DNA from: Fimbriimonadaceae bacterium
Lineage (GTDB): Bacteria; Armatimonadota; Fimbriimonadia; Fimbriimonadales; Fimbriimonadaceae
DNA length: 64,000 nucleotides
Reading direction: 5' to 3'
NCBI GenBank assembly: GCA_019187105.1
Contig: JABAQM010000001.1
Span: 3,068,734-3,132,733 of the forward strand
The notes under the pieces were generated by a model. The model was not told the origin of the DNA and did no database searches. It was given only the letters and a program-made list of their open reading frames with translations. The first letter of the stretch is position 1. Every line of letters begins with the position of its first letter. Positions 17,577 to 31,394 of the stretch are shown one piece after another. The position numbers and the translations under genes are program-made.

Positions 17577-18292
17577 CAGGCCAGTAACTCCTTGGCCGCC
17601 TGCACGATCACCTCAAGAGCACGTGGCCCTGACCGCTGCATTTCCATCACGACCTCTGCATGAGACAGCTTGGTTTCGGAGATTCCCGCGGCGAGGTTGG
17701 TAACGATCGCGATGCACGCATAGCGGACGCCATTCTCTCGCATCGCGATTGCCTCCGAGCTAGCGGTCATGCCGACCACGTCCACTCCAAGCTTGTGGAG
17801 CATCCGAATCTCGGCCGGCGTTTCGTACCTTGGTCCATCGCCGCCTCCGTAGACCCCGCCGTCGTGCACGTCTTCATTCGCTGCAAGGTGCTGCGCCATC
17901 TCAGGGTCGAAGGGCTCCGTGAAATCGGTGTGCTCGACGGTGGAGTGGAACGCCGTCACACGGCGACAGGTGAAGTCCACAAAGTCTCGGCAAGCGACGA
18001 GGGTCCCGGGCCCCCAATCTGGGCGCAGCGAGCCCACGGCCGCCGTCGAGAATACGCCTCGCAGCCCGAGGCGCCGGCAGGCTTCCGCCACGGCAAGGTA
18101 GTTGACTCGATGGGGAGGCAAGCGGTGTCCGGAGGCGTGCCGTTGAACGGCGACGATATCCAATCCGTGGAGGACGACCCGGCGGGCTCGGACGATGCCG
18201 TGAGAGGTAGGCACAGCGAGAGCCTGGCCCCCCAAGGCGGCTACCAGGGAACCGGTTCCGGTGCCAGCAATGAGCCCGACTGACCCTTGCAT
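17576..18292 (-). CDS. S-methyl-5'-thioadenosine (or -inosine) phosphorylase
   Basis: This is a 238-residue purine nucleoside phosphorylase family 2 enzyme of the methionine salvage route. It splits methylthioadenosine or a related nucleoside with phosphate. Family motifs are visible: GLIAGTGTGSL, the phosphate-binding RHASGHRLPPHRVNYLA, GVFSTAAVGSL, the MTAP signature GPRYETPAEIRMLHKLGVDVVGMT, and CIAIVTNLAAG. The base-recognition residues cannot fix whether MTA or MTI is preferred. The gene follows the ABC permease by 17 bp. Confidence 0.88.
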   Translation of the reverse strand: MQGSVGLIAGTGTGSLVAALGGQALAVPTSHGIVRARRVVLHGLDIVAVQRHASGHRLPPHRVNYLAVAEACRRLGLRGVFSTAAVGSLRPDWGPGTLVACRDFVDFTCRRVTAFHSTVEHTDFTEPFDPEMAQHLAANEDVHDGGVYGGGDGPRYETPAEIRMLHKLGVDVVGMTASSEAIAMRENGVRYACIAIVTNLAAGISETKLSHAEVVMEMQRSGPRALEVIVQAAKELLA

Positions 18293-18309
18293 GTGCGGCA
18301 GATTACCGC

Positions 18310-19494
18310 TCAGGTGCGGGCCACAATCGACTCTCGGCTAAAGAGGCCGACGACGATCATGATCATCGCCCATGCGATCGCTCCCGCAACGACTGCGGAG
18401 ATCAGAACGTCCGACCACACGATTTTGCTCAGAAGCGCATTGCGAATGACGACTGCGGTATTGAGGATCGGTACGAACGGAACCCAACTCGCCTTCGCCA
18501 TGTCGGTGAACCCGATGAATTGACTAAAGATCGCCGGCATGATGACAACGAAGCTCACCAGGGTCAGGTAGGTCTGGGCCTCCCTCATGTTCTTGGCCAG
18601 GGCACTGACCGCGAGAAGAACTCCAGAGAACAACATGACCAACGGGATTAAGGAGATCAGGATTGCGACCATCGCCAGCACGGGAATCCGCAACCCCTCC
18701 GGGAACAGGGATTGCGTTAGCGGAAGATTCAGAACTCCTATCACGATGACGCCGATTAGACTGGTCAGGCTGCTGAGCAGGCATATCACCGTCAGTGCCC
18801 AGAACTTGCCCATCGCGATTTGGGATCGCGTGGCCGGCGTGATGAGGAGCGTTTCCATCGTTCCACGTTCCTTCTCGCCCGCAACCATGTCGCTGACGGT
18901 GCTGAATCCTCCGTAGAAGGCCCAGATGACGATCAGGTAGGGCAGCATGCCGATGATCATCCCGCTCCCCATGCGTTCCTTGCGTGGCGCCGGTTTGGAA
19001 TCGAGTAGGATCGGCTGCGCGAACTCTTTGGGCAAGCTGTTCTCCGCCAGCTTCGCTTCCACGATCTTCGCGTTGGCCGCCTCAAACGCTTGGGACACGG
19101 CTCCAAGCGCGACCTTGCTCATCACCTCATCCTCGTCGTACCTGGCCTCGATCTTTGCCTGCCCGCTTGCGATCTTCGCGTCGAAATCCTCCGGAAATTG
19201 AAGAACCAGTTTGGCGTCGCCCGCCTGAATCTTGGCAATGCCGTCCTCAAGCGAATCGACGATAACGACCTTCATTCCTTTCGAATCGCGCATCGTTTTC
19301 ACGATGGAGTTCTCCGAGCCGGCGTTGACGATATGCAGCGTCGGCGGTTTGGGTTTGGAAAGCGATTTTTCCAACGATCCGAAGAGTAGGAGCATTAGCA
19401 CGATCAAGAAAATCGGCGCGACGAAGGCGCCGTTGATGACCCGTTTGTCGCGAAACATCTCGCGAAGCTCTTTCTTAAAGATGTGGAGCGACAT
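18310..19494 (-). CDS. natB: ABC transporter permease, NatB-type (ABC-2 family)
   Basis: This 394-residue integral membrane protein begins with the family signature IFKKELREMFRDKR, then a first helix (VAPIFLIVLMLLLFG). A large external loop (about residues 45-190) follows, then five further helices, for example LPYLIVIWAFYGGF, ALTVICLLSSLTSLIGVIVIGV and AVVAGAIAWAMIMIVVG. The motif MVAGEKERGTMETLLITPATR is characteristic of the ABC2_membrane_3/NatB group. It pairs with the ATPase encoded just upstream; the natA stop and natB start overlap by one base. NatAB in Bacillus exports sodium, but substrates in this family vary, so the symbol is by similarity only. Confidence 0.85.
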   Translation of the reverse strand: MSLHIFKKELREMFRDKRVINGAFVAPIFLIVLMLLLFGSLEKSLSKPKPPTLHIVNAGSENSIVKTMRDSKGMKVVIVDSLEDGIAKIQAGDAKLVLQFPEDFDAKIASGQAKIEARYDEDEVMSKVALGAVSQAFEAANAKIVEAKLAENSLPKEFAQPILLDSKPAPRKERMGSGMIIGMLPYLIVIWAFYGGFSTVSDMVAGEKERGTMETLLITPATRSQIAMGKFWALTVICLLSSLTSLIGVIVIGVLNLPLTQSLFPEGLRIPVLAMVAILISLIPLVMLFSGVLLAVSALAKNMREAQTYLTLVSFVVIMPAIFSQFIGFTDMAKASWVPFVPILNTAVVIRNALLSKIVWSDVLISAVVAGAIAWAMIMIVVGLFSRESIVART

Positions 19495-20246
19495 TAGGCT
19501 GCCTCCCGGCGGTAGCCGACCAGGGCCAGAAAGGCCCGTTCAAGATCCTGCTGTCCCGTCGAAGCAAGCAGCTCGTCGACAGAACCTTCACCCAGGATCT
19601 TTCCGGCATGGATGATGGCGATATGGTCGCAAAGCCGCTGGGCCTCGCTCATGATGTGGGTGCTGAAGACCACCGTTTTGCCTCGCGACCTGCTTTCTTC
19701 GATGAATTCCATGATCGTCTGGCTCGTGACGACATCCAGCCCTGCGGTTGGCTCATCGAAGAACAGCACGGGTGGATCGTGGAGTATCGTCCTCGCGATC
19801 GAAACGCGCTGTTTCTGCCCCGTCGAAAGTTTGTCGCACAGTCGCTCCGCAAACTCGCCAATGTTCAGCTTTTCAACGGCAAACTGGATTCGGTCCTGAA
19901 GCTCTGCCCCTTTAAGACCATAAAGTCCACCAAAGTACGCCAGCAATTCCTGGGGAGTCAACCGGCCATATAGCGCCGTCGATGTGGAAAGAAAGCCGAT
20001 ATGGGCGCGGACACGGTCGGGTTGGCGGGCGATGTCGAAGCCGGCCACGGTGGCGGTGCCGTGATCCGGCCGAAGGACGGTGGAAAGGATCCTGAGCAAG
20101 GTGGTCTTGCCGGCGCCGTTCACGCCCAAAAGACCGAAAATCTTGCCCGGCTGGGCCTCAATCGAGACGTTGTCGACGGCCAGGAAACCGCCCTTTTTGG
20201 GATCCTTGAAGCTTTTGCTGATGCCCTCGGTCTTTACCATTCGCAA
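19494..20246 (-). CDS. natA: ABC transporter ATP-binding protein, NatA-type
   Basis: This 250-residue cytoplasmic ATPase energises the adjacent permease. Walker A reads GVNGAGKTT (residues 41-49), the signature LSTGQKQRVSIAR, Walker B PVLFFDEPTAGLD, and the switch histidine sits in VVFSTHIM. It is the first gene of a leftward, tightly overlapping set of six genes reaching rpmE2 at 13268. The gene upstream (20358) is divergent, so the 111-bp gap should contain promoters for both; I could not assign a convincing -35/-10 pair there. Confidence 0.9.
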   Translation of the reverse strand: MRMVKTEGISKSFKDPKKGGFLAVDNVSIEAQPGKIFGLLGVNGAGKTTLLRILSTVLRPDHGTATVAGFDIARQPDRVRAHIGFLSTSTALYGRLTPQELLAYFGGLYGLKGAELQDRIQFAVEKLNIGEFAERLCDKLSTGQKQRVSIARTILHDPPVLFFDEPTAGLDVVTSQTIMEFIEESRSRGKTVVFSTHIMSEAQRLCDHIAIIHAGKILGEGSVDELLASTGQQDLERAFLALVGYRREAA

Positions 20247-20357
20247 GTAGTTTACGGAGTAATCGCGACGAACGATACGGGGATCCGTCGCCGTCCATTA
20301 GTCAGTCCCCAGGCGGTTGTCGGGGATTTTCTTGTTGGGATCGATAGGAGGAGTTGA

Positions 20358-23303
20358 ATGACTGGAAAGAAGTGGATGGCCCTTGCGGTTGTGGTGGGCC
20401 TCGCCGTAGCGTCTTACGGCCAGCAGTTTATCGAGCACAAGGGTCGGCAGGTCGATAAGAAATCGGTCATGTCGATCAAGCGTCACCTGAACGTGTTGAA
20501 GAAGTCGGCCGGCGAGCACAGCCGGGAGGCTGACGAGCGAGAAGTCTCGCGCCGCAAGGGAACCGATTCCAAGCACAAGGAGATGGAAGAGGCGGGAACG
20601 GACTTCTGGGAAGCCTGGCTTGAGTACCTCCGAAAGCGCGCATATCCCAACGATCGAATCGATGACGAAGCGATTTACCGTGCGATCGAACACCGTTCGG
20701 GCATGCCCGCCGAACGGATAGGGATTTCTCGAAACGGAATCGCCGGCCTCAACGGCAACTGGCAGGAGCTCGGCCCCTTCAACCTTGATGTGCCTTATCG
20801 CACGTACTACGGCATTCGCCCGACGACCGGACGTGTCAACACCATTGCGGTCGATCCCACGAACGGCAACACGATTTACATCGGCGCATGCAACGGAGGC
20901 GTCTGGAAGACCACCGATGCGGGCGTGAGTTGGACGCCGCTAAGCGACGGTTGGGAGCACCTTGCGATCTCGCGGATTGTGATCGATCCAACCAATCCGA
21001 ACATCGTGTACGTCGGCACCGGCGACTTCCATGCGGGTGACGGCTTTACACAGGGACTCATGAAATCGACCAACGGTGGTGCGACGTGGGTGAACCTGGG
21101 CCGTTCGCAATTCGGTAACCGATGCGTATCCGGAATTGTCGTCGACCCGGAAAATCCCAACACCGTAACGGTTTCAACCGGTGGCCCCGGATCGGGAGAC
21201 TACGGCCAGGTCTGGCGCAGTACCGATGGTGGCCAGAACTGGGCCGTCTCGTTGAGCACGGCCACTCGCTGGGCGAACGTGGTTTGCAGCGCCCTCGAAG
21301 GCGGAACCACGCGCTATTACTACACGATCGGCAACGGTACCGGCGGCGGCAATATTTGGCGCTCGTCAGACCGCGGCGCGACTTGGACCCGGCTTACTTC
21401 GCCGCTGACGACCTCGGTTCAGTACGTGGAGATAACGGCGTCGCCCACGAACCCCAACCATGTCTATATTCTGTTGGGCTCCGCACAGAAGATCTTTCGC
21501 AGCCAAGACAAGGGCGCGACGTGGACGGATATCACCGGCAACTTCCCAGGCGGATACAACTGGTCGCAGAGCTTTTACAACTATCACATCGTTTGCTCGA
21601 CCAAGACTGTCAGCAACGTAACCAGCGATGTCCTCTACGTGGGCCAGATCGACTTTATCCAGTCTCAGAACGCGGACACCGTCTGGCGGAGCATTGCCCA
21701 GACCTATACGGGCAGCGCCGTGGCCCATAACGACCAGCATGGTTGTGCCTTCAATCCGTCCAATCCCAACGAGGTCTTCTTTAGCGGCGACGGCGGCATC
21801 TTCAAGACCAACTACAACCCGAGTACGGGGTCATTCACCGTCTCGCGCCTCTCCAAAGACGTCAACGTGGTCACCTTTTACTCGGGCGACTGGCACCCGA
21901 CCGATCCGAATCGGATGATCGGCGGAACCCAGGACAATGCGACGCCGGTCGTCTATAACTCCGATATCAACAACTGGGAAAATGTGGGTGGAGGCGACGG
22001 CTGCGGTTGCGGCATCAATCCGAGTAATCCAAACATCCAGTACGCTTCGTCCCAGTTCCTCGGCATCTATCGAACCGCCAACAACTGGAGCTCCACCAGC
22101 GATATTTCGCCGAACGTGGGCGAGGATCGAACACCGTTCATCGGAATGCTTTACGTCGACCCCAACTCGCCGCACAACGCCTTTGTCGGAACCAACTACC
22201 TGTGGCGCTACAACAACAACTCGAACAACTGGACGGCTCGCCTCGGCAACACGGTGTTGTCCCCTGGCGACGTCGTGCGTTCGATGGCGATCCCGGTTGG
22301 CGACTCGAACTTCATCGTTTGTGGCACGGGAGATGGCCGAGTGTGGTACTCGGCAAACGCGGGCACCAACTGGACGCAGATCAACACCGGTAGCCCTGGC
22401 CTGCCGAATCGCTACATTTCCTCGGTAAACATCAACCCGGCGAACAAGCTCGACGTCATCGTCACGCTTGGCGGTACCGGCTCGGGCCACGTTTACCGCT
22501 GCATGGATATCTCGGCCGCAACCAGGGTCTGGCAGAACTTGTCTGGATCGGGCGCAACCGCACTTCCAGACATCTCGGCGAACTGCTTTGCCCGAGACCT
22601 CACCGATCCTCAGAACACGTGGTACGTCGGCGGGGACATCGGCGTGTTTGTCACGTTCGATGCCGGGCAATCTTGGGCGAACGCTTCGGGTCCCAACGGG
22701 CTGCCGAATGTTCGCGTTGATGCCATGAAGGCGATTCCCGGCACCGGTTTTCTCAACATCGCCACCTACGGTCGCGGCATGTGGCGGATCCCGCTTTCGG
22801 CCACGTTCACGTTCGGCATCATGCCGGATTCCTACTCGGTTGGCAGTCCAGGTGTCGAGGTCGGAGCCAACAGCGTGGCGAAAATCCGAGTCGATGACGC
22901 GGTCCGGGCAGAAGCCACGAACACTGCCGTTGCCAATTCGAACCTACCGTCGATCAAGTACGCCGTGCTGTTCACCAGCCCGAAGAAAACGAATATCACG
23001 GGATTGACGGCTCGCATCGACGCTCAGACGCAGTACGCCGGCATCGAGCAGCGAATAGAGTTCGCTAGCCGAACCAATTCGAACACCGTCTACCAAAAGG
23101 ACCTGTACACCTTCGGTACTGGCAACCAGGACGTCACTCGCACGGCAACGCTTACCGATAGCGCCGAACTGGCCGACGTCCTAGATCCCGCCTCGGGCAA
23201 ATTCGAAGTTCGCGTGCGATATCGAAAGGTCGGGGTTCTGCCGACCGCAAAGTTTGCGGGACGCGTGGACTTCGTCGAAGTCGACGTAACCGGCAACAAC
23301 TAA
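20358..23303 (+). CDS. Large secreted beta-propeller (sortilin/BNR-repeat) protein
   Basis: This 981-residue protein has a signal peptide (about 1-21) and a good Shine-Dalgarno (AGGAGG, 6 bp before ATG). Residues 35-125 are charged and helical. From about 140 it has many BNR/Asp-box-like repeats of the Vps10/sortilin/xyloglucanase propeller type: GGVWKTTDAGVSWTPL, LMKSTNGGATWVNLG, VWRSTDGGQNWAV, IFRSQDKGATWTDITG and VWYSANAGTNWTQI. The C-terminal 170 residues form a beta-sandwich-like region without propeller motifs. It could be a glycan-binding or glycoside-acting exoprotein; no catalytic residues can be assigned. A terminator follows directly. Confidence 0.8.
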   Translation: MTGKKWMALAVVVGLAVASYGQQFIEHKGRQVDKKSVMSIKRHLNVLKKSAGEHSREADEREVSRRKGTDSKHKEMEEAGTDFWEAWLEYLRKRAYPNDRIDDEAIYRAIEHRSGMPAERIGISRNGIAGLNGNWQELGPFNLDVPYRTYYGIRPTTGRVNTIAVDPTNGNTIYIGACNGGVWKTTDAGVSWTPLSDGWEHLAISRIVIDPTNPNIVYVGTGDFHAGDGFTQGLMKSTNGGATWVNLGRSQFGNRCVSGIVVDPENPNTVTVSTGGPGSGDYGQVWRSTDGGQNWAVSLSTATRWANVVCSALEGGTTRYYYTIGNGTGGGNIWRSSDRGATWTRLTSPLTTSVQYVEITASPTNPNHVYILLGSAQKIFRSQDKGATWTDITGNFPGGYNWSQSFYNYHIVCSTKTVSNVTSDVLYVGQIDFIQSQNADTVWRSIAQTYTGSAVAHNDQHGCAFNPSNPNEVFFSGDGGIFKTNYNPSTGSFTVSRLSKDVNVVTFYSGDWHPTDPNRMIGGTQDNATPVVYNSDINNWENVGGGDGCGCGINPSNPNIQYASSQFLGIYRTANNWSSTSDISPNVGEDRTPFIGMLYVDPNSPHNAFVGTNYLWRYNNNSNNWTARLGNTVLSPGDVVRSMAIPVGDSNFIVCGTGDGRVWYSANAGTNWTQINTGSPGLPNRYISSVNINPANKLDVIVTLGGTGSGHVYRCMDISAATRVWQNLSGSGATALPDISANCFARDLTDPQNTWYVGGDIGVFVTFDAGQSWANASGPNGLPNVRVDAMKAIPGTGFLNIATYGRGMWRIPLSATFTFGIMPDSYSVGSPGVEVGANSVAKIRVDDAVRAEATNTAVANSNLPSIKYAVLFTSPKKTNITGLTARIDAQTQYAGIEQRIEFASRTNSNTVYQKDLYTFGTGNQDVTRTATLTDSAELADVLDPASGKFEVRVRYRKVGVLPTAKFAGRVDFVEVDVTGNN

Positions 23304-23320
23304 ATTGCTTCGGGTTAAAA

Positions 23321-23358
23321 TGGGTGGACCTCCGAATTTCGGGGTCCGCCCACTTTTT
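23321..23358 (+). terminator. Rho-independent terminator after the propeller gene
   Basis: A stem TGGGTGGACC / GGTCCGCCCA (one mismatch) with a loop that itself can pair (TCCGAATTTCGG) is followed by CTTTTTG. It starts 18 bp after the stop codon and separates the propeller gene from rpoC. Confidence 0.8.
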
Positions 23359-23369
23359 GTCCCCTGGGA

Positions 23370-23401
23370 TAGACATTCCTGCACCCCCAACCGGGTACAA
23401 T
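23370..23401 (+). promoter_or_regulatory. Possible rpoC promoter
   Basis: TACAAT (23396-23401) is a good -10 hexamer; the best upstream partner, TAGACA at 23370, is 20 bp away, longer than ideal. It lies between the preceding terminator and rpoC and would give a leader of roughly 115 bases. Confidence 0.3.
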
Positions 23402-23524
23402 TCAGAGTTCCTTGCACGTGCCTTCCCCCGATTCCCGCTGTCTGAGCCGCTGATGGCTTGCGGACGAGGGTGTCCATTTGTCTTCTGGGAACTCGACGAG
23501 GGAGGGTAGGCGGGACCTTTACTT

Positions 23525-28228
<4,704 letters not shown>

Positions 28229-28237
28229 TCGACCCTT

Positions 28238-28268
28238 TGGCGGCCCCCGATCAGGGGCCGCCATTTTG
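28238..28268 (+). terminator. Rho-independent terminator after rpoC
   Basis: A GC-rich stem GGCGGCCCC / GGGGCCGCC with loop CGATCA is followed by ATTTTG. It begins 10 bp after the rpoC stop codon. Confidence 0.82.
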
Positions 28269-28290
28269 GGCTCAAGGATGGCTTATCGGA

Positions 28291-28296
28291 TATACT
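28291..28296 (+). promoter_or_regulatory. Candidate -10 element for the E1 gene
   Basis: TATACT lies just after the rpoC terminator; no canonical -35 is seen at 17 bp. If used, transcription would start near 28303, downstream of the ATG at 28278, which supports the later ATG at 28365 as the true start. Confidence 0.35.
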
Positions 28297-28364
28297 CTCA
28301 GGCTGAACGCGCCATTGCGTTCGAACTCAATTTCAACGTTGAAACGGAGGGTATTTCAACTCAA

Positions 28365-30332
28365 ATGTCGCTAGCTGCGGGCGCCAAGCCAACCACAAAA
28401 CTCGATTTCCTACGACTCATGATGCTCAGCCGAGAAGGCGATCGCCGCGAAGGCATCCTGCTCCGGCAGAGCAAAGGTTGGTTTCAGGTCAGCGGCATGG
28501 GGCATGAGGCGCTCGCCGCGATCGAGATGTCGCTTAGGCCCGATGACTGGATTTTCCCCTACTACCGATCTCGAGCCCTAATGCTCGCTCGGGGTCTCTC
28601 GAACTTCGACCTCGCCCTGGCATACTTCGCCAAGCGAGAAAGCAGTTCTGGTGGGCGGCAAATGCCGGGCCACTACTCCAGCCGAGAGCACAACATTTTT
28701 AGCGTATGCACGCCCACAGGAGGCTCCCTCATTCCCGCGTGCGGCACGGCATGGGCCATGAAGCTCAGCGGCAAGGATTCGCTCTGTGTGGCAAGCGTTG
28801 GCGACGCGGCATCGCGGCAAGGCGAGTTCTATGAGGCAATCGCATTCGCAATCCAGGAAAATCTGCCCGTTGTCTTCATGATCGAAGACAACAAGTACGG
28901 AATTTCTACGCCGACCGACAAGTTCTTTGCCTATAACATCGGCGGCATTCTCAGCAACGACCATATGGTCAAGGTGGACGGCCGGTATGTCGACAAAGTC
29001 GATGCTGCCTTTCGAGACGCTGCGGAAAAGGCTAGGAGCGGAAAAGGCCCAACGATACTCTGGTGCGATATCGATCGCCTTTCAAGCCACACGTCCAGCG
29101 ACGATCACCGCGTCTATCGGGCCCAAGAAGACATCGATGCCATGGTGCTTCGAGATCCGATCGTCCTCCTTAAACATGAGCTGATTGGAGCCGGCGATCT
29201 TACCGAGGCAGAATTTGACCGGATTCAAGTAGAGGTGGCAAAGCAAGTCGACGAGGACTACCTGCGAGCCGAAAAAGCTCCCGACCCCGTCGCCGGAGAA
29301 GTGTACGACCATTGCTGGGGTGGCGAGCGGCCTGCCGAACGGCCCCCCATCGAAATCGGGCCAATGACGATGGTCGAGAGCATCAACAAGACGTTTCGCA
29401 AGGCGCTGGAAAACGATCCCGAGGTCATTTTCTTCGGAGAAGACATCGAAGATCCCAAAGGCGGCGTCTTCGGACTTACCAAGGGATTGTCCGAGGCGTT
29501 TCCGAAGCAGGTCTTCAATTCGCCGCTTGCCGAGGCCACCATCATCGGCGCTGCCGTTGGCATGTCGGCTTATGGTATGAAGCCGGTTTTTGAGCTCCAG
29601 TTCATCGATTTCATCTGCCCCGCGTGGAATCAGATTGTCACCAACCTGAGCACCCTTCGGTGGCGCAGCTTTGGCCATTGGAAGTGCCCGATGGTTGTCT
29701 ATGCTCCTTATGGCGCATATCTGCCCGGAGGCTCTCTATGGCACAGCCAGGCATACGAAGCGGGACTAGCTCATGTTCCTGGCCTAAAAATCGCGATCCC
29801 TTCGACGCCGGAAGACGCTGCTGGTCTTTTTTGGACGGCCATGCAGGGCGACGACCCGACATTCATCCTCATTCCCAAACACATCTTCCGAAAGCGAGTG
29901 TCGGTCGATTCAGTCGAACCGGTTCCATTTGGCAAGGCAAAGCTGCTTCGGGAGGGAAGCGATGTGACGCTCGTTACCTGGGGCAATACGATCGAGCTTG
30001 CCGAGGAAGTCGCCGATCAAATGGCCGGGGAAACCAGTATCGAGATTATCGATCTGCGCTCGATTGTGCCATGCGACTTTGAAACCATCTCAAAATCGGT
30101 TGAGAAGACGGGCCGACTGGTGGTTCTCCACGAAGACACCAGGACCTGCGGCTTTGGGCAGTCCATCTTGGCCGAAATGACGGGAATTCCGGAACGCTTC
30201 AACCTGTTCCTGGCACCACCTCAGTTGGTCGCGAGGGAAGACGTGCATATCGGCTACAACCCGATCTATGAATATGCCGCGCTGCCTGATATCGAGCGCG
30301 TCAAGCAGGCTGTCAACGTTACGCTTGCTTAA
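28365..30332 (+). CDS. 2-oxoacid (branched-chain type) dehydrogenase E1, fused alpha and beta subunits
   Basis: A thiamine-diphosphate enzyme that decarboxylates 2-oxoacids and passes the acyl group to an E2 lipoyl protein. I chose ATG 28365 because a likely -10 element and the rpoC terminator lie before it; the frame is open to 28065, with another ATG at 28278. The alpha part (about residues 1-330) has GMGHEALAA, the ThDP motif region GDAASRQGEFYEAIAFA (GDA rather than GDG) and EDNKYGIS. The beta part (from about 345) has FFGEDIEDPKGGVFGLTKGL and FNSPLAEATIIGAAVGM. About 655 residues is typical of fused E1 proteins. No E2 or E3 gene is nearby, so its partners are encoded elsewhere. Confidence 0.88.
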   Translation: MSLAAGAKPTTKLDFLRLMMLSREGDRREGILLRQSKGWFQVSGMGHEALAAIEMSLRPDDWIFPYYRSRALMLARGLSNFDLALAYFAKRESSSGGRQMPGHYSSREHNIFSVCTPTGGSLIPACGTAWAMKLSGKDSLCVASVGDAASRQGEFYEAIAFAIQENLPVVFMIEDNKYGISTPTDKFFAYNIGGILSNDHMVKVDGRYVDKVDAAFRDAAEKARSGKGPTILWCDIDRLSSHTSSDDHRVYRAQEDIDAMVLRDPIVLLKHELIGAGDLTEAEFDRIQVEVAKQVDEDYLRAEKAPDPVAGEVYDHCWGGERPAERPPIEIGPMTMVESINKTFRKALENDPEVIFFGEDIEDPKGGVFGLTKGLSEAFPKQVFNSPLAEATIIGAAVGMSAYGMKPVFELQFIDFICPAWNQIVTNLSTLRWRSFGHWKCPMVVYAPYGAYLPGGSLWHSQAYEAGLAHVPGLKIAIPSTPEDAAGLFWTAMQGDDPTFILIPKHIFRKRVSVDSVEPVPFGKAKLLREGSDVTLVTWGNTIELAEEVADQMAGETSIEIIDLRSIVPCDFETISKSVEKTGRLVVLHEDTRTCGFGQSILAEMTGIPERFNLFLAPPQLVAREDVHIGYNPIYEYAALPDIERVKQAVNVTLA

Positions 30333-30393
30333 CGCCGTCTGAGCCTGGCTCCCCGCATTGATACTGGGATTGTGTTTTTTTTTGCAGGCTTTA

Positions 30394-30422
30394 TTGACAG
30401 CTAGCCAGGATTCTGTTATGTT
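30394..30422 (+). promoter_or_regulatory. Sigma-70-like promoter of the first PEP-CTERM gene
   Basis: TTGACA at 30394-30399 and TATGTT at 30417-30422 are separated by 17 bp. The site is 60 bp upstream of the start codon of the PEP-CTERM gene. Confidence 0.6.
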
Positions 30423-30482
30423 CTCTCAGACTCGGGCGGGACAAGCCCCTGGCTATTTCCAAAGGAGATTAGGAGACAGAGA

Positions 30483-31172
30483 ATGAACAAGAAAACTTTC
30501 GCAGCAATCATGCTCGTCATGGGCGTTGCTTCGGCAAACGCAGTTAAGCTGATGGATCAGATCGGCATCGCCACCGGCGGCGGCTACGTCACCGGTAACG
30601 GCAACCACGAAGATGGCTCGGGGCTCTTTGGTTCCTACCTCGACCTTCGCGTCGCCGACGACTTCAAGGTCACCGGCGGTCCTTACACGCTCACCTCGGT
30701 CAAGGTCGGCAACCTCGGCTTCGGTGGCGGCAACGCGATGGCTCGCGTTCGAATCTACGCCGACAGCGGCACCCTTCCCGGTGCTGAGCTCTTCTCGGGC
30801 ACGTTCGCGATCAGCAGCGCTGGCTTCGTTGACAGCGTTTTCGGCCTCGTTGGCAACGTCCACACCGCTGACGTCAGTGGCGCTGGCTGGGTCCTTGGAC
30901 CGGGCAGCTACTGGGTCAACATGCAGACGGTTAGCCCTGGAGACTGGGAGTACACCGCTCGATCGAGCTCGGTGACCGGTGACGACAGCGCTCTCGGCGA
31001 CGGCCCCAACGGCGGCGGCGGCTATGGCTTCCCGCTGTGGATGAATGCCGGTGCAGCAGGCTTCGGCGCAGGCGACTCGGCCTATGAAGTCAACGGCGAC
31101 CTCGTTCCTGAGCCCGCCACGATGATCGCTCTCGGCCTCGGCGCCGCTGCGATGATCCGACGACGACGCAAA
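30483..31172 (+). repeat. Tandem gene repeat, unit 1
   Basis: The coding sequence here and at 31395-32084 appears identical base for base except in the last sense codon (AAA versus AAG). The flanks differ apart from a shared GCTATTTCCAAAGGAGA stretch before each start. The repeat spacing is 912 bp. Confidence 0.9.
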
Positions 31173-31175
31173 TAA
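30483..31175 (+). CDS. PEP-CTERM sorting-domain protein, copy 1
   Basis: This 230-residue exported protein has a signal peptide (residues 1-20, ending SANA) and a C-terminal PEP-CTERM tail: VPEPATMIALGLGAAA, then the basic MIRRRRK. Such tails are recognised by exosortase and removed at the membrane. The middle part is Gly/Asp/Ser-rich and predicted beta, with a segment FKVTGGPYTLTSVKVG that recalls choice-of-anchor type domains. A strong Shine-Dalgarno (AAGGAG) and a sigma-70 promoter precede it. The gene is duplicated immediately downstream with an identical protein sequence. No exosortase gene is in the window. Confidence 0.88.
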   Translation: MNKKTFAAIMLVMGVASANAVKLMDQIGIATGGGYVTGNGNHEDGSGLFGSYLDLRVADDFKVTGGPYTLTSVKVGNLGFGGGNAMARVRIYADSGTLPGAELFSGTFAISSAGFVDSVFGLVGNVHTADVSGAGWVLGPGSYWVNMQTVSPGDWEYTARSSSVTGDDSALGDGPNGGGGYGFPLWMNAGAAGFGAGDSAYEVNGDLVPEPATMIALGLGAAAMIRRRRK

Positions 31176-31200
31176 CCGATCTTTAGCGATCAACCAACCT

Positions 31201-31234
31201 CGACCCCCGGGTTTCTCGGGGGTCGTTTTCTTTT
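31201..31234 (+). terminator. Rho-independent terminator after PEP-CTERM copy 1
   Basis: Stem CGACCCCCG / CGGGGGTCG with loop GGTTTCT, followed by TTTTCTTTT. The two gene copies therefore have separate transcription ends. Confidence 0.88.
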
Positions 31235-31394
31235 GGGGGAAGGGATTAGTGACCTTAATATTGCTGGCTAGGATTGGTACCGGATTTCAGCCACGACGGG
31301 CGGAAATCGTACTCAACGGCGCGCTTTTTGACATAAGATAGATTCAGCTTACTGGGGGTAACCATCCCTGAGCTATTTCCAAAGGAGAACGGAT

